NCBI GenBank assembly: GCA_900542935.1 | Contig: UQPN01000008.1 | Location: 12,655 to 76,654, forward strand | Direction of reading: 5' to 3' | Source of the DNA: an uncultured Eubacteriales bacterium | GTDB taxonomy: Bacteria; Bacillota; Clostridia; Christensenellales; Borkfalkiaceae | Length of the DNA stretch: 64,000 bases | In this document: in pieces, positions 37,139 to 46,235 of the stretch | Numbering within the stretch: the first letter of the stretch is position 1 | How the letters are laid out: each line of letters opens with the position of its first letter | The notes under the pieces: model-generated | What the model was told of the DNA's origin: nothing | Seen by the model: the letters and a program-made list of their open reading frames with translations, nothing else | Database searches by the model: none | Translations under genes and position numbers: made by a program

Positions 37139-37183
37139 CGCCCGCAGAGCATTTTTCGGTAAACTCTCTGCGGGCGTGTTTTT
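37139..37183 (+). terminator. Strong terminator after rnpB
   Basis: CGCCCGCAGAG and CTCTGCGGGCG form an 11-bp stem followed by TGTTTTTTG; a run of A precedes it, so it may work in both directions. Confidence 0.85.
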
Positions 37184-37227
37184 TGAATGCGCTCTTAAAA
37201 TTTAAATTAAAAAATACCTAAGGAAAT

Positions 37228-37251
37228 CGCGTTGGCAACGCGGTGCTTTTT
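37228..37251 (+). terminator. Second hairpin with T-run
   Basis: CGCGTT, loop GGC, AACGCG followed by GTGCTTTTTT. A back-up terminator behind rnpB is likely. Confidence 0.55.
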
Positions 37252-37254
37252 TCC

Positions 37255-37320
37255 GTATGGCAGCCGGGAGTATAGCAGCCGGGAGTATGGCAGCCGGGAG
37301 TATGGCAGCTGGGAGTATGA
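37255..37320 (+). repeat. 15-bp tandem repeat, four copies
   Basis: The unit GTATGGCAGCCGGGA occurs at 37255, 37270, 37285 and 37300 with one change each in copies 2 and 4, then a partial fifth copy. It sits between the rnpB terminators and the end of mscS and is not in any supported reading frame. No spacers exist, so it is not a CRISPR array. Confidence 0.9.
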
Positions 37321-37361
37321 TTGTCGATTTCGGATAAAAGACAGTATTGCTTTTCGGTAAT

Positions 37362-38186
37362 TCAGTCGTTTTTCACATGCACGTCCATCTGATTGAACGG
37401 AATGGAAATGCCGTTTAAATCAAACGCTTTTTTAACCTGCTCGTTCATATCGAACAGCACGTCCCAGTAGTCCTCCGTTTTGCACCAGACGGGGCAGAAA
37501 AGATCGATGCTGCTGGCGGAGTGCGCGGTGATTCTTGCTTTCGGCGCGGGCTCCTGCAGAATTTTCGGGTTTGCGGCGGCGACGTCTTTTACGATTTGTT
37601 CCGCTTTTTCGAAGTCGTCGGCGTAAGATATCGAATAAGTAAGGTCTACGCGCCGCGTATTTTTTTCGGTATAATTCACGATTTCGCTGGTGGAAAGTTT
37701 TCCGTTGGGCAGATAAACGATTTTGTTATCGTTCGTACGGATTTTCGTGTTACAGATAAAGATATCTTCCACGTATCCCTCGTATCCGTTTGCCGCGATA
37801 TAATCTCCGTCTTTGAACGGACGGGTGAAAAGCAGCAGCATGCCGCCCGCAAGGTTTGAAAGCGTGCCGTTGACGGCAAGCCCGACGCCGACGCCGAGCG
37901 AAGCGATTAACGCCGTGATTGCGCCCGTATCTATGCCCAGATACGCCACAAGCGATAACACAACAAGAATCTTCAAGCCGATTTTCGCGATGTAACCGAG
38001 CGTGCGATAAACGGTTTTATCCACGTGTTTAGTTTCTTCCTGTTTTCTGCTGCGCTTTTCAATCTGTTTGCTGATACGGTTGATAAGCGTAAACGCCACG
38101 ATTAAAACAAGCAGCGCAACAAGAATTTTAATGCCGGTCGTCGTCAGCCAGCCCAAAACGGTTTCCTTTATTTTATTCCAGTCCAT
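37362..38186 (-). CDS. mscS: Small-conductance mechanosensitive channel MscS
   Basis: A 274-residue MscS channel that releases solutes on hypo-osmotic shock. Three N-terminal helices are followed by the pore helix GAITALIASLGVGVGLAVNGTLSNLAGGMLLLFTRPFKDGDYI (residues about 88-130, glycine/alanine-packed as in the family), then the beta domain (NGYEGYVEDIFICNTKIRTNDNKIVYLPNGKL) and the alpha/beta vestibule. Length is near that of E. coli MscS. It lies 61 nt past the GH13 gene on the same strand and may be read through from it. Confidence 0.93.
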   Translation of the reverse strand: MDWNKIKETVLGWLTTTGIKILVALLVLIVAFTLINRISKQIEKRSRKQEETKHVDKTVYRTLGYIAKIGLKILVVLSLVAYLGIDTGAITALIASLGVGVGLAVNGTLSNLAGGMLLLFTRPFKDGDYIAANGYEGYVEDIFICNTKIRTNDNKIVYLPNGKLSTSEIVNYTEKNTRRVDLTYSISYADDFEKAEQIVKDVAAANPKILQEPAPKARITAHSASSIDLFCPVWCKTEDYWDVLFDMNEQVKKAFDLNGISIPFNQMDVHVKND

Positions 38187-38247
38187 ACATTTTTCTCTTA
38201 TACAAATAAATTTTGGGTTTTTGCGTGCCTTTTAAATAGCGTACGTG

Positions 38248-39852
38248 TTATGAAATGCGGTACACTCTGATTTCAAACGGTCGGAAATCGGTTGCGGACG
38301 ATTCGGCGTCCGGATAATTGCAAAGGAGAATTTCCGTGCGTGCGTTTATAGGCATTGCGGGAAGAATAATTTCGTTATTCTTTTCGAAATTGACGGCGAC
38401 TACGATTTTTTCGCCGCCGAGCGCGCGTTCGTAAACGAAACAGCCGTCGTTTTTCGTAACGTCTTTGAAAGAGCCGTATCTGATTGCGCCGCTTGCCTTG
38501 CGGAGCGCAAGGAGTTTTTTATAAAAAGCGAATATCGATTTTTCCGAAGCGCGGTCTTTTTCAAGATTGATTTCGTCGGCGCGCGACGGCATTTTCAGCC
38601 ACGGCGTGCCGCTTGTAAAGCCATGTGCGCCCGATTCGTTCGTCCAGGCGAGCGGGCGACGGGTATTATCGCGGCTGCCGTAATTGATTTCGGCAATCAG
38701 TTTTTCCCGCGGCTTTTTATTAAGATTGTCGTGATAATAATTCACCGTTTCCACGTCGTTGAAGCAGGAAATATCGCCGTAAAACGAATTTGCAGAGCCG
38801 AACTCCTGCCCCTGATAAATAAACGGGATGCCTTTCAGCAGGTAAAACATGCCTGCGTACGCCGTGGCGCATTCGTAGCGGAATTCTTTATCGTTTCCGA
38901 GGCGGGAAAGAAAAAACGGCTGATCGTGATTATCGGTAAATAAAATATATAAAAGATTGTGTTCCGCAGTGAAATTCTGCCATTTGACGAGCACGTTTTT
39001 AATGTCGTCGCAGCGGTAGGGGGCGGGATTGTATTTATCCGATCTTCCCAGCCCGATATGTTCGAACTGAAATACCGATTTCAATTCGTCGCGGTCTTTG
39101 CCGCAGATATCGCAGATGCTTTGCGCGTCGGACTGGCATTCGCCTACGGTGAAAAGATGCTTTGTTTTTTCGCGCCCGAACAGCTGCCGGATATATTCGT
39201 GCAGGCGCGGACCGTTCAGCATTTTATCGGCGGCAAAATCTTTTGAAATAAAATCCAGCACGTCGCAACGAAAGCCGTCTGCGCCGAGGTCCGTCCAGAA
39301 ATCCACAACGTCGCAGCAAGCCTGCCGTACTTTCGGGTTTTCCCAGTTCAGATCGGGCTGCTGCACGGCGAAAGAATGCAGATAGTATTCGTTCGTCGCG
39401 GGGTTATATTCCCAGGCGCTGCCGCCGAAGCACGCCGTCCAGTTTGTAAGCGGTTTGTCCGCCCAGATATAATAATCGTGGTAGGGGTTATCTTTGGAAG
39501 AACGCGCCTGCCGGAACCAGAAATGTTCGGAGGAAGTGTGGTTCACCACAAGGTCCATGATGATTTTCATGCCGTTTGCATGCAGTTCTTCCGCCAGTTT
39601 TTTCCAGTCGTCCAGCGTGCCGAATTCGTCCATGATATCCCGGTAATCGGAAATATCGTAGCCGTTATCGTAATTCGGACTTTTATAGCAAGGGCAAATC
39701 CACACGGCATTCACGCCCAGTTCTTTCAGATAGGTGATTTTTTGCCTGATTCCGTTCAGATCGCCGATGCCGTCGCCGTTCGAATCGTAAAAGCTGCGCG
39801 GGTAAATCTGGTAAACGATTAAATCCTGAAAGTCGTCTTGTTTTTCCTGCAT
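38248..39852 (-). CDS. malL: GH13 oligo-1,6-glucosidase / alpha-glucosidase
   Basis: A 534-residue GH13 alpha-glucosidase that releases glucose from isomalto- or malto-oligosaccharides in the cytoplasm. IVYQIYPRSFYDSNGDGIGDLNGI is the family opening; catalytic residues are Asp in GFRCDVLDF (near 199), Glu in FTVGECQS (near 247) and Asp in FTDNHDQPF (near 313). DLVVNHTS is region I. GGAGA precedes the ATG, and a good promoter lies upstream. Subfamily 31-type specificity is likely but sucrose-isomerase or trehalose-phosphate hydrolase activity cannot be excluded. Confidence 0.88.
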   Translation of the reverse strand: MQEKQDDFQDLIVYQIYPRSFYDSNGDGIGDLNGIRQKITYLKELGVNAVWICPCYKSPNYDNGYDISDYRDIMDEFGTLDDWKKLAEELHANGMKIIMDLVVNHTSSEHFWFRQARSSKDNPYHDYYIWADKPLTNWTACFGGSAWEYNPATNEYYLHSFAVQQPDLNWENPKVRQACCDVVDFWTDLGADGFRCDVLDFISKDFAADKMLNGPRLHEYIRQLFGREKTKHLFTVGECQSDAQSICDICGKDRDELKSVFQFEHIGLGRSDKYNPAPYRCDDIKNVLVKWQNFTAEHNLLYILFTDNHDQPFFLSRLGNDKEFRYECATAYAGMFYLLKGIPFIYQGQEFGSANSFYGDISCFNDVETVNYYHDNLNKKPREKLIAEINYGSRDNTRRPLAWTNESGAHGFTSGTPWLKMPSRADEINLEKDRASEKSIFAFYKKLLALRKASGAIRYGSFKDVTKNDGCFVYERALGGEKIVVAVNFEKNNEIILPAMPINARTEILLCNYPDAESSATDFRPFEIRVYRIS

Positions 39853-39932
39853 AATTTCTCCTTCGGGCGGAGGATAGCCGCCTGTTTTGTCCGGGTTCCG
39901 CGAAACTTTCTCCGAAAATCCCTACTGCCTAT

Positions 39933-39961
39933 ATTATATACTTATTGCGGCGGATAGTCAA
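39933..39961 (-). promoter_or_regulatory. Promoter of the GH13-mscS unit
   Basis: TTGACT, 17 nt, TATAAT on the minus strand, about 80 nt before the GH13 start. The 375-bp gap to the next gene otherwise holds only this and the AraC promoter at 40145. Confidence 0.85.
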
Positions 39962-40144
39962 ATCAAATTTCATCGGCTTCCTTTCAAATATCTTCTTTTT
40001 ACGAGGGAAATATACCCGAAATCGGGCGGAAAAGATACGCCGGGAATTATGTTTTTATTGTTTTTTTTCGTTTTTGGGGCGGATTTTTTTTGAAAAAAAA
40101 CGTAAGAACAACCGAAAATCAGCCGTTTTACCCGTAAAAAATTA

Positions 40145-40173
40145 TTGATTTTACCCTGAAAAACGGTTATAAT
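40145..40173 (+). promoter_or_regulatory. Promoter of the third AraC gene
   Basis: TTGATT, 17 nt, TATAAT. TTTTACCC occurs twice, at 40126 and 40149, the second overlapping the -35 box, and ACGGTT lies at the -10; these could be binding sites for autoregulation. Confidence 0.75.
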
Positions 40174-40227
40174 GAAAATACGTAAGATTTTTTACGGGAA
40201 TACGGTTTTTACGCGGGAGGGCAGGGA

Positions 40228-41025
40228 ATGATTACCACGAATCTTTTGTTTTGTGTAAATTTCACATACGAAAAAGCCACGCTGGGCAAGCCGCACGCGC
40301 ACCCCTGCTACGAAATCGTATATTACGTAAACGGCAGCGGCTGGGTGGAATTTCACAAAGAACGGCACACGTTCGAAAAAGATACGTTCATGCTGGTGGG
40401 GCCGAAAGTGCAGCATACGGAATTTGACGAGAAGGGCACGGAAGTGTTGTATATCGGGCTGGAAATTTTCGGAGAGGACGGTTACGCGGAGGGCATTTAC
40501 AACGAATCGGATTACGGCATCAAAGAATATATGAAAAAAATCTATCGCGAAGTAACCAACCGCAACATATATTCCGAACAGCTGATCAACAGCTATTGCA
40601 CGATTATCGCCATCAAGCTGATATCCGCGGCAAGAAAGCGCCCGTTGCTTTCGGCGGACAGAAATCTGGACAATATTCTCAACTACATCGATTCGAATTT
40701 CTGTTGCGAAATCGATACGGCGAAGCTGGCGGAAATGTCGGGGTACAGTTACGATCATTTCAGAAAAATTTTCGCAAAGAAATACAACGTCGGCGTGAAC
40801 GAATATATTTTGCAGAAGCGTATCGAGCTTGCGGACAGGCTGCTTAGAAGCGGCAACGGAAAAGAATACTTAATCAAGGAAATTGCGGCGCGCTGCGGCT
40901 TTTCCTCCGTAGCGCAGTTCTGTACAAAGTACCGCGAAGTGATAGGCAGTACGCCTAACGAGGCGCGCACCCGCTATCTTGACGGGCTGAAAAATCTGGA
41001 AAAAGATAAGTTTTCGCCGTTATAA
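40228..41025 (+). CDS. AraC-family regulator of the lipoprotein cluster
   Basis: A 265-residue AraC/XylS regulator. The N-terminal cupin shows GKPHAHPCYEIVYYVNGSGWVEFHKERHTFEKDTFMLVGP, typical of sugar-sensing members; the C-terminal 100 residues have both HTH motifs (DTAKLAEMSGYSYDHFRKIFAKKYN, LIKEIAARCGFSSVAQFCTKYREVIG). GGAGGG precedes the ATG. It reads into a cluster of secreted proteins and an ABC importer whose promoter carries repeated TCGGTT half-sites. Confidence 0.92.
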   Translation: MITTNLLFCVNFTYEKATLGKPHAHPCYEIVYYVNGSGWVEFHKERHTFEKDTFMLVGPKVQHTEFDEKGTEVLYIGLEIFGEDGYAEGIYNESDYGIKEYMKKIYREVTNRNIYSEQLINSYCTIIAIKLISAARKRPLLSADRNLDNILNYIDSNFCCEIDTAKLAEMSGYSYDHFRKIFAKKYNVGVNEYILQKRIELADRLLRSGNGKEYLIKEIAARCGFSSVAQFCTKYREVIGSTPNEARTRYLDGLKNLEKDKFSPL

Positions 41026-41028
41026 AAT

Positions 41029-41083
41029 TCGGTTATATATTCTGAAAATCGGTTGTCTTTATTTTTTAGTATTGACAATCGAT
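41029..41083 (+). promoter_or_regulatory. Candidate AraC operator: TCGGTT half-sites
   Basis: TCGGTT occurs at 41029 and 41049, exactly 20 bp (two helical turns) apart in the same direction. The second also forms an inverted repeat: ATCGGTTGTC with GACAATCGAT at 41074, overlapping the -35 box. Direct half-sites two turns apart suit an AraC dimer. Confidence 0.45.
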
Positions 41084-41100
41084 TTTTTTTATGCTACTAT
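41072..41100 (+). promoter_or_regulatory. Promoter of the secreted glycosidase-like cluster
   Basis: TTGACA, 17 nt, TACTAT with TG at the extended -10. It could drive the genes from 41184 to at least 46163. Confidence 0.85.
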
Positions 41101-41183
41101 TTTTACGGAATTTATCCGAATTATACCATAAATAACGGAAAAATTTCCGTATTCAGGCAGTTTTTGCAAAGAGGAAGAGAAAA

Positions 41184-42476
41184 ATGATAAATTTCAAAAA
41201 ATGGTTGTCCGCTTTCGTTGCGGGCACAACAATCGCAACGTCGTGCTTCGGCGCCGCATGCGGCAAAAAGGATACCGCTCTGGATTCTTCGCACGGCATA
41301 GCGGATCAGAGCAATTTGTACGGCATGTGTTATCTGCTGGAAGAACGCAGCGCCGAAACGCTGGATATCGCCAACGAAGTGCTTCTGATGAAGAACATGG
41401 GCGTAAAAACGGTGCGGCAGTGGATGCATTTCCCTCATTTCATGTCCTCGCCTGATACGCTGAAACTCGATTGCGCCGCAACGAAAAACATGCACGATCT
41501 TCTGGCGGCGTGCGAAGCGGCGGGCATGACGAACATCGGCATGAATCACCACAACTTCAACGCAACAGGCAACACCGTTGCAAAACCCTATAAACGCGAC
41601 GTATCGGAAGGAAGCGCGTATGTGGAATGGCTGAACGATTATTACGAATCGTGGCGCACGCTGGTGAAAGAATTTCCCGAAGTGAAATACTGGGAAATCG
41701 ATAACGAAGTAAACAATTCCGATTTCATGTGGAACGGTTCTTCGCACGATTCGTATTCGGTGAAAGAGATGGCGGAAATCGCCGCGGATATGTTCTATTA
41801 CGCTTCCCGCGCGATTCACGAAGAAAATCCGGCGGCGCAGACGGTGATGGGCGGACTTACCGAGCCGAAAGGGCTCGGCATGGGCAATACGGCAACTTTT
41901 TTACAGCTGTTATACGATAACGTGGCAAGCGGCGAATACGGATATTTTTACGGGGCGGAAGAAAAGAGCGGCGCTTCGAAAAACGCCGACGATTATTTTC
42001 AGATTGCCTGCTGGCATCCGTACATGCCTTCGTTCAACAAAAAGAATTTCATAGAAATCAATAAAGAATATTACGATATCGTTCTGCAGAACGAGAAAAA
42101 ACACAAAAAAGTATTCTTTACAGAAATCGGCTGGAACGATACCGTATGCAACGGCGAGCAGAACGCCATAAAATACATGGAAGAAATGTTCGACGCCTGC
42201 AAGCAGTTACCGTGGCTGGAAACGGTGAACGTGTTCAAACTGTACGATGTGGGCAAGCTGAATAACTGGGACAGCGCCTACGAAGTACGTTTCGGGCTGG
42301 TGCACGACCCCGATTATACGAGAACGTACTATAAACTCGCTTCGGAAACGCAATCGATCAATATCGCGGCGGACGGAAGATGCATTCCCGGCGCGCCGAA
42401 AAATAAAGCTTATGCTTTTCAGAGGCTTGCCGGAGGTTCGGGCGATTTGGAAGTACTTATGAAGAAGGGGAATTGA
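41184..42476 (+). CDS. Clan-A glycosidase-like lipoprotein, copy 1
   Basis: A 430-residue exported lipoprotein (signal peptide, lipobox FGAACG) with a predicted TIM barrel. VKYWEIDNEVNN near residue 172 gives a candidate acid/base Glu and KKVFFTEIGWND near 310 a candidate nucleophile Glu, the two-strand spacing of clan GH-A (GH5, GH39, GH53-like). IGMNHHNFN is another conserved stretch. The next gene is a diverged copy, about half identical by eye. The family is not one I can name exactly. It probably attacks a glycan outside the cell. Confidence 0.65.
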   Translation: MINFKKWLSAFVAGTTIATSCFGAACGKKDTALDSSHGIADQSNLYGMCYLLEERSAETLDIANEVLLMKNMGVKTVRQWMHFPHFMSSPDTLKLDCAATKNMHDLLAACEAAGMTNIGMNHHNFNATGNTVAKPYKRDVSEGSAYVEWLNDYYESWRTLVKEFPEVKYWEIDNEVNNSDFMWNGSSHDSYSVKEMAEIAADMFYYASRAIHEENPAAQTVMGGLTEPKGLGMGNTATFLQLLYDNVASGEYGYFYGAEEKSGASKNADDYFQIACWHPYMPSFNKKNFIEINKEYYDIVLQNEKKHKKVFFTEIGWNDTVCNGEQNAIKYMEEMFDACKQLPWLETVNVFKLYDVGKLNNWDSAYEVRFGLVHDPDYTRTYYKLASETQSINIAADGRCIPGAPKNKAYAFQRLAGGSGDLEVLMKKGN

Positions 42477-42480
42477 CGTG

Positions 42481-43818
42481 ATGAAAAAGAATTTTCTCGC
42501 AACGGTAACGGCGGCGCTTCTATGTGCGGCTTCGGCGTTTTCCGTTGCCGGATGCGATACGGATTCGGGCGGACAGAGAAAGCCGCCAAAGGATAAACCG
42601 CAGGAAGAAATTCCGCTTGATACCTCTCACGGCATTGCCGATACGACGAAACTGTACGGAATCTGCTATCTGATAGAGGACAGAGAGTATAACGGATCGC
42701 CGTTTACCGCGGAAGATTTCGGCGTGGATTTTCAGCTGATTGAAAATCTGGGTGCGAAAACGGTGCGGCACTGGATGCACTTCACGTATCTTCTGAAAGA
42801 TAAAGATACTTTAAACGCCGGACATTGCGCCGTAATGCACGCGGAGCTTGCGGAGTGCGTTGCGCGCGGCATAACGAATATCGGCATGAATCATCACAAC
42901 TTCAACAACGGGCAGAATTCCGTGGGGAAAGTGCGGCGGAATCTTTCCACTGGCAGTTATTACAAGCAGTGGCTGGACGATTATTATACTTCCTGGTATA
43001 CGCTGGTTTCCGAATTTCCGGAAGTGGAGTACTGGGAAATCGATAACGAACTCAACAACCCCGATTTTATGTACAGCTGTTACGATGATTCTCTGTTCGA
43101 TTCGGAAATGATGGCGGCGATTTCCACGGATATGCTCTATTACGCCACGCGGGCGATTCACGACGCCAATCCCGAAGCGAAAAGCGTGATGGGCGGGCTT
43201 ACCGAACCGATGGGGCAGGGAAACAGCGACGTAACGAAAAGCCGCCCTTCCAACGCCTGGTTTTTACAAAAGATTTACGATAATATTTTCAGCGGCGAAT
43301 TCGGCTATTTCTATTCGTCCGAAACCGACGAAACCGCGTCGGTAAATCCCGACGATTATTTCGACGTGGCGGCATGGCACCCGTACCGCGATACGAAAGA
43401 TTTCGACGAATCGTATTTCGTTGCGGAAAATCACAAGGTGTATCAGGTAGTGCTGGATAACGAACGCAAACATAAAAAAGTGTTCATTACGGAAGTAGGG
43501 TACAGCGATACGGGTAAAGGATCTTACGGCGCCGCGGCAAATGTGATTGCGATGATGAACGCCGTGAAAAAATATATGCCGTACGTGGAAACGGTGAATA
43601 TTTTCAGGATGTTCGATAATGCGAATACGCCCTGGGCGGCGCACGGCAACGTATCTCGATTCGGCTTTTTTGCGGATCCGAACCCCGCGCGGGTGTATAA
43701 CGACTCGTCCGGCACAAGGCAGATGATTGCGGGCGAAGCCAAAGAACTGGCGGCACTCTATCAGAAAGCCGCAGGCGGAACGGGCGCTCTGAATCTGCTG
43801 GAAAACTATTACGCGTAA
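42481..43818 (+). CDS. Clan-A glycosidase-like lipoprotein, copy 2
   Basis: A 445-residue paralogue of the preceding gene, exported as a lipoprotein (lipobox SVAGCD). The same landmarks occur: TSHGIADTTKLYGICYLIEDRE, VRHWMHF, IGMNHHNFN, VEYWEIDNELNN with the putative acid/base Glu, and KVFITEVGYSD with the putative nucleophile. The region after residue 250 has an insertion relative to copy 1. GTG 42478 and ATG 42481 are both possible starts; AAGGGG at 42465 suits either. Tandem duplication suggests related but distinct substrates. Confidence 0.65.
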   Translation: MKKNFLATVTAALLCAASAFSVAGCDTDSGGQRKPPKDKPQEEIPLDTSHGIADTTKLYGICYLIEDREYNGSPFTAEDFGVDFQLIENLGAKTVRHWMHFTYLLKDKDTLNAGHCAVMHAELAECVARGITNIGMNHHNFNNGQNSVGKVRRNLSTGSYYKQWLDDYYTSWYTLVSEFPEVEYWEIDNELNNPDFMYSCYDDSLFDSEMMAAISTDMLYYATRAIHDANPEAKSVMGGLTEPMGQGNSDVTKSRPSNAWFLQKIYDNIFSGEFGYFYSSETDETASVNPDDYFDVAAWHPYRDTKDFDESYFVAENHKVYQVVLDNERKHKKVFITEVGYSDTGKGSYGAAANVIAMMNAVKKYMPYVETVNIFRMFDNANTPWAAHGNVSRFGFFADPNPARVYNDSSGTRQMIAGEAKELAALYQKAAGGTGALNLLENYYA

Positions 43819-43931
43819 CGAAAAAAACGCCGCGAAAGCGTGCAATACGGCGCAAAAAGCGGAAAAACGCGGAATTTATCATGTTAAAAACGGCAACTCC
43901 GCCGATAAGGAGAATTATAAGGAGAGAAGAT

Positions 43932-46163
43932 ATGAATACATCAGGAAAGAACCGGAACAAGAAACTTGCCGCACTGCTTGCGCTTTGTTGCACGGGAAGC
44001 GCGGCGGCTGGCGCGTCGCTGCTCGGAGGAAGCGCGGCTTCCGCCGCCGAAACGAAGCAGCTTACCATGGGAGATTTGCCTTATTATACGTGGTATAGCG
44101 AGTATAAGGGGCACAGCATCAACAACATGAAAGTGAAGTTGATGTACACCGATTCTTCGGCGTTGTTTTTCGACGCGACGAAGAGCGATTATAATCTGAA
44201 AGATTTTTCGGCGAAAGTAAGCGATAACGCTTTGTCGCTGAACGGATTTACCGTTGAAAACTGGCAGTATAAATTCCCGGCGGCAGGCGGCAGCGTGGTT
44301 ACGTATGTGGAAGCGGAAGCCGCCGGCACGATTGCCTGGGATTACACGGCGGCGAATTTCGGCGGCTATATCGATTGGAACAGTCTTTTTGCCGTTTATA
44401 AATACGAAGCGGCAACGAAATCGGTTACGCAGCTTGCGAAATTGTTCCATATAGCGGACGGCGCCGAAGCGACGATTAAAGCCGAAGTAAACAAAGGGCT
44501 TTCCGTAGAGATGGCGAAAGGCGACGTGATTTATTACGAACTCGGCGCGGGCAATGCAAGGAACTATCAGAACATGCAGAGTGCGACGATTACGTTTACG
44601 GCAAAAGGCGAAACCGACGAAGCCACGGCGGAACAGATTGCGGAATATACAAAGAAGCTGGAAGATAAGGTGTCGGCGCTGAGCCCGGACGATTACACGG
44701 CGGAAAACTGGGCTCTGATTCAGAAATATCTCAAAGATTTCAAAGGCGCGGAATATACGAAGTTATCCGTGCTGAAAGCGGCGTACGAAAAAGCCGTATC
44801 CGATATCGACGCGGTGAAAACCAACACGGTAGATAACGCGAAAGCCGCTAAAAAGGCGGACATGGCGGAGTATTGGAAAACGCTGAAAGAAGAAAATTAC
44901 ACCGCCGAGGGCTGGACAACCGTAAATGCCGCGCACGAAAAATTCCTTACGGACGTGGAAACGGCGGAAACGGCAGAGGACATCAATTCCGTTTACGATA
45001 CCGCGATGGCGGCGATGAAAGCGGTCGTCCCCGTGAAAGAAGAGGGAAAAGACCTCGATTATTGCGAAAAAATGAATGCCAACGGCTATACCTGGATTAC
45101 GGGCGTCGTGGCGGATACGAAGCTGATGACGGGTACCGTGGCGGACGGACTTCTCGATTTCGATAAACAGGGCGCGGATAAGTATTATATGTACAACGAA
45201 TCTCTGAACGCCGGTTTCGATTCGCCGAAATATTTCGCGCAGAACTGGAAGTGGTACATCGGGCGCAACGCCGCGATCGTGCAGCTGTTCAAAGCGAATA
45301 AAGATTGTTCGCTTACGTTCTCCAACGTACTGCCCGAAGGCAAAACCAACGGCTGGACGGATAACTGCGTTCTTAACGTGTATATCGTGCGCGGCGAAGA
45401 AACGAAGAAAATCGCCACGGTGAGCAATCCCGTAACGCAGGAAGATTTCAGCGGCGTGTGGTATATGAAAGCGGGCGACGTGCTCTATTTCGAATTTGCG
45501 TCGAACATCATTCTCGAAGGTCAGGTGAGAAATTTCGAAGCGCCTTGCTACACGACGTATCTGCTCGATTCTTCTGCGTTCGACGAAGAAAAGTACACCT
45601 CGCAGAATCACGATTTGCCGCAGGCGGTGAAAGATAAAATCGCCGAAAAGAAGGCGGCGCTCGAAGCGTGGTTCGCTACGCTTACGCAAACGGATTATTC
45701 CGCTACAAACTGGGCGCTTTTACAGGACGAAATCGCTTCGTTTACGGAAAGATGCGAAACAGAAGTGAAAACCGCAGAGGACGCGGAAAGGCTGTATAAC
45801 GAGGTGTTTGCGGCGGCGCAGGCGGTGGAAACGATCGCTCAGGCGGAAGCCACGCTGAAAAAGACGTTGCAGGAATACGCCGACGAATTGCAGGCGAAGT
45901 ACGACGAATTGATCGCCAATAACAAATATACCAAAGACGCCCGCGCCGCACTGGACGAAGCGCTGGCGGACGGCAAGAAAAAAATCCTTTCGGCAAAGAG
46001 CAAAACGCTGGGCAATTCCGCAAAATTGCAGGCGATTGCGGCGCTGAATAAGGTGGAAACGAAGTCGGGTTGCGGCGGAATCATCGGATTCGGCAGCGCG
46101 GCGGCGGTGCTCGGCGCGGCGGCAATCGCGTTTGCGGCAACCAAAAAGAAGAAAGAAAACTAA
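43932..46163 (+). CDS. Surface protein with FIVAR-like helices and GCGG-TM tail
   Basis: A 743-residue exported protein with a signal peptide (residues 7-37). Two beta-rich domains lie at about 40-235 and 380-555; between and after them are three-helix units of the FIVAR type (YTAENWALIQKYLKDF, YTAEGWTTVNAAHEKF, YSATNWALLQDEIASF), known from Gram-positive cell-wall proteins. The C-terminus is KSGCGG, a hydrophobic helix and KKKKEN, the same design as the protein at 30164. No catalytic site seen; a binding or spacer role at the surface is likely. GGAGAG precedes the ATG. Confidence 0.7.
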   Translation: MNTSGKNRNKKLAALLALCCTGSAAAGASLLGGSAASAAETKQLTMGDLPYYTWYSEYKGHSINNMKVKLMYTDSSALFFDATKSDYNLKDFSAKVSDNALSLNGFTVENWQYKFPAAGGSVVTYVEAEAAGTIAWDYTAANFGGYIDWNSLFAVYKYEAATKSVTQLAKLFHIADGAEATIKAEVNKGLSVEMAKGDVIYYELGAGNARNYQNMQSATITFTAKGETDEATAEQIAEYTKKLEDKVSALSPDDYTAENWALIQKYLKDFKGAEYTKLSVLKAAYEKAVSDIDAVKTNTVDNAKAAKKADMAEYWKTLKEENYTAEGWTTVNAAHEKFLTDVETAETAEDINSVYDTAMAAMKAVVPVKEEGKDLDYCEKMNANGYTWITGVVADTKLMTGTVADGLLDFDKQGADKYYMYNESLNAGFDSPKYFAQNWKWYIGRNAAIVQLFKANKDCSLTFSNVLPEGKTNGWTDNCVLNVYIVRGEETKKIATVSNPVTQEDFSGVWYMKAGDVLYFEFASNIILEGQVRNFEAPCYTTYLLDSSAFDEEKYTSQNHDLPQAVKDKIAEKKAALEAWFATLTQTDYSATNWALLQDEIASFTERCETEVKTAEDAERLYNEVFAAAQAVETIAQAEATLKKTLQEYADELQAKYDELIANNKYTKDARAALDEALADGKKKILSAKSKTLGNSAKLQAIAALNKVETKSGCGGIIGFGSAAAVLGAAAIAFAATKKKKEN

Positions 46164-46176
46164 AGAAAAGTTGCGT

Positions 46177-46204
46177 TTCCGCGGCGGGAAAAACTGCCGC
46201 GGAA
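46177..46204 (+). terminator. Hairpin between surface gene and lpl operon
   Basis: TTCCGCGGC and GCCGCGGAA form a perfect 9-bp stem with a 10-nt loop, followed by GCAAAAAACTTTTC. The missing T tract suggests an attenuator or processing hairpin rather than a full terminator. No separate promoter for the downstream operon is evident. Confidence 0.4.
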
Positions 46205-46235
46205 GCAAAAAACTTTTCGGCTCGGAGTATCTTGT

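Noticed and set aside
37255..37320. CRISPR array
   Set aside because: Repeat units are contiguous with no spacers, and no cas genes are in the window.
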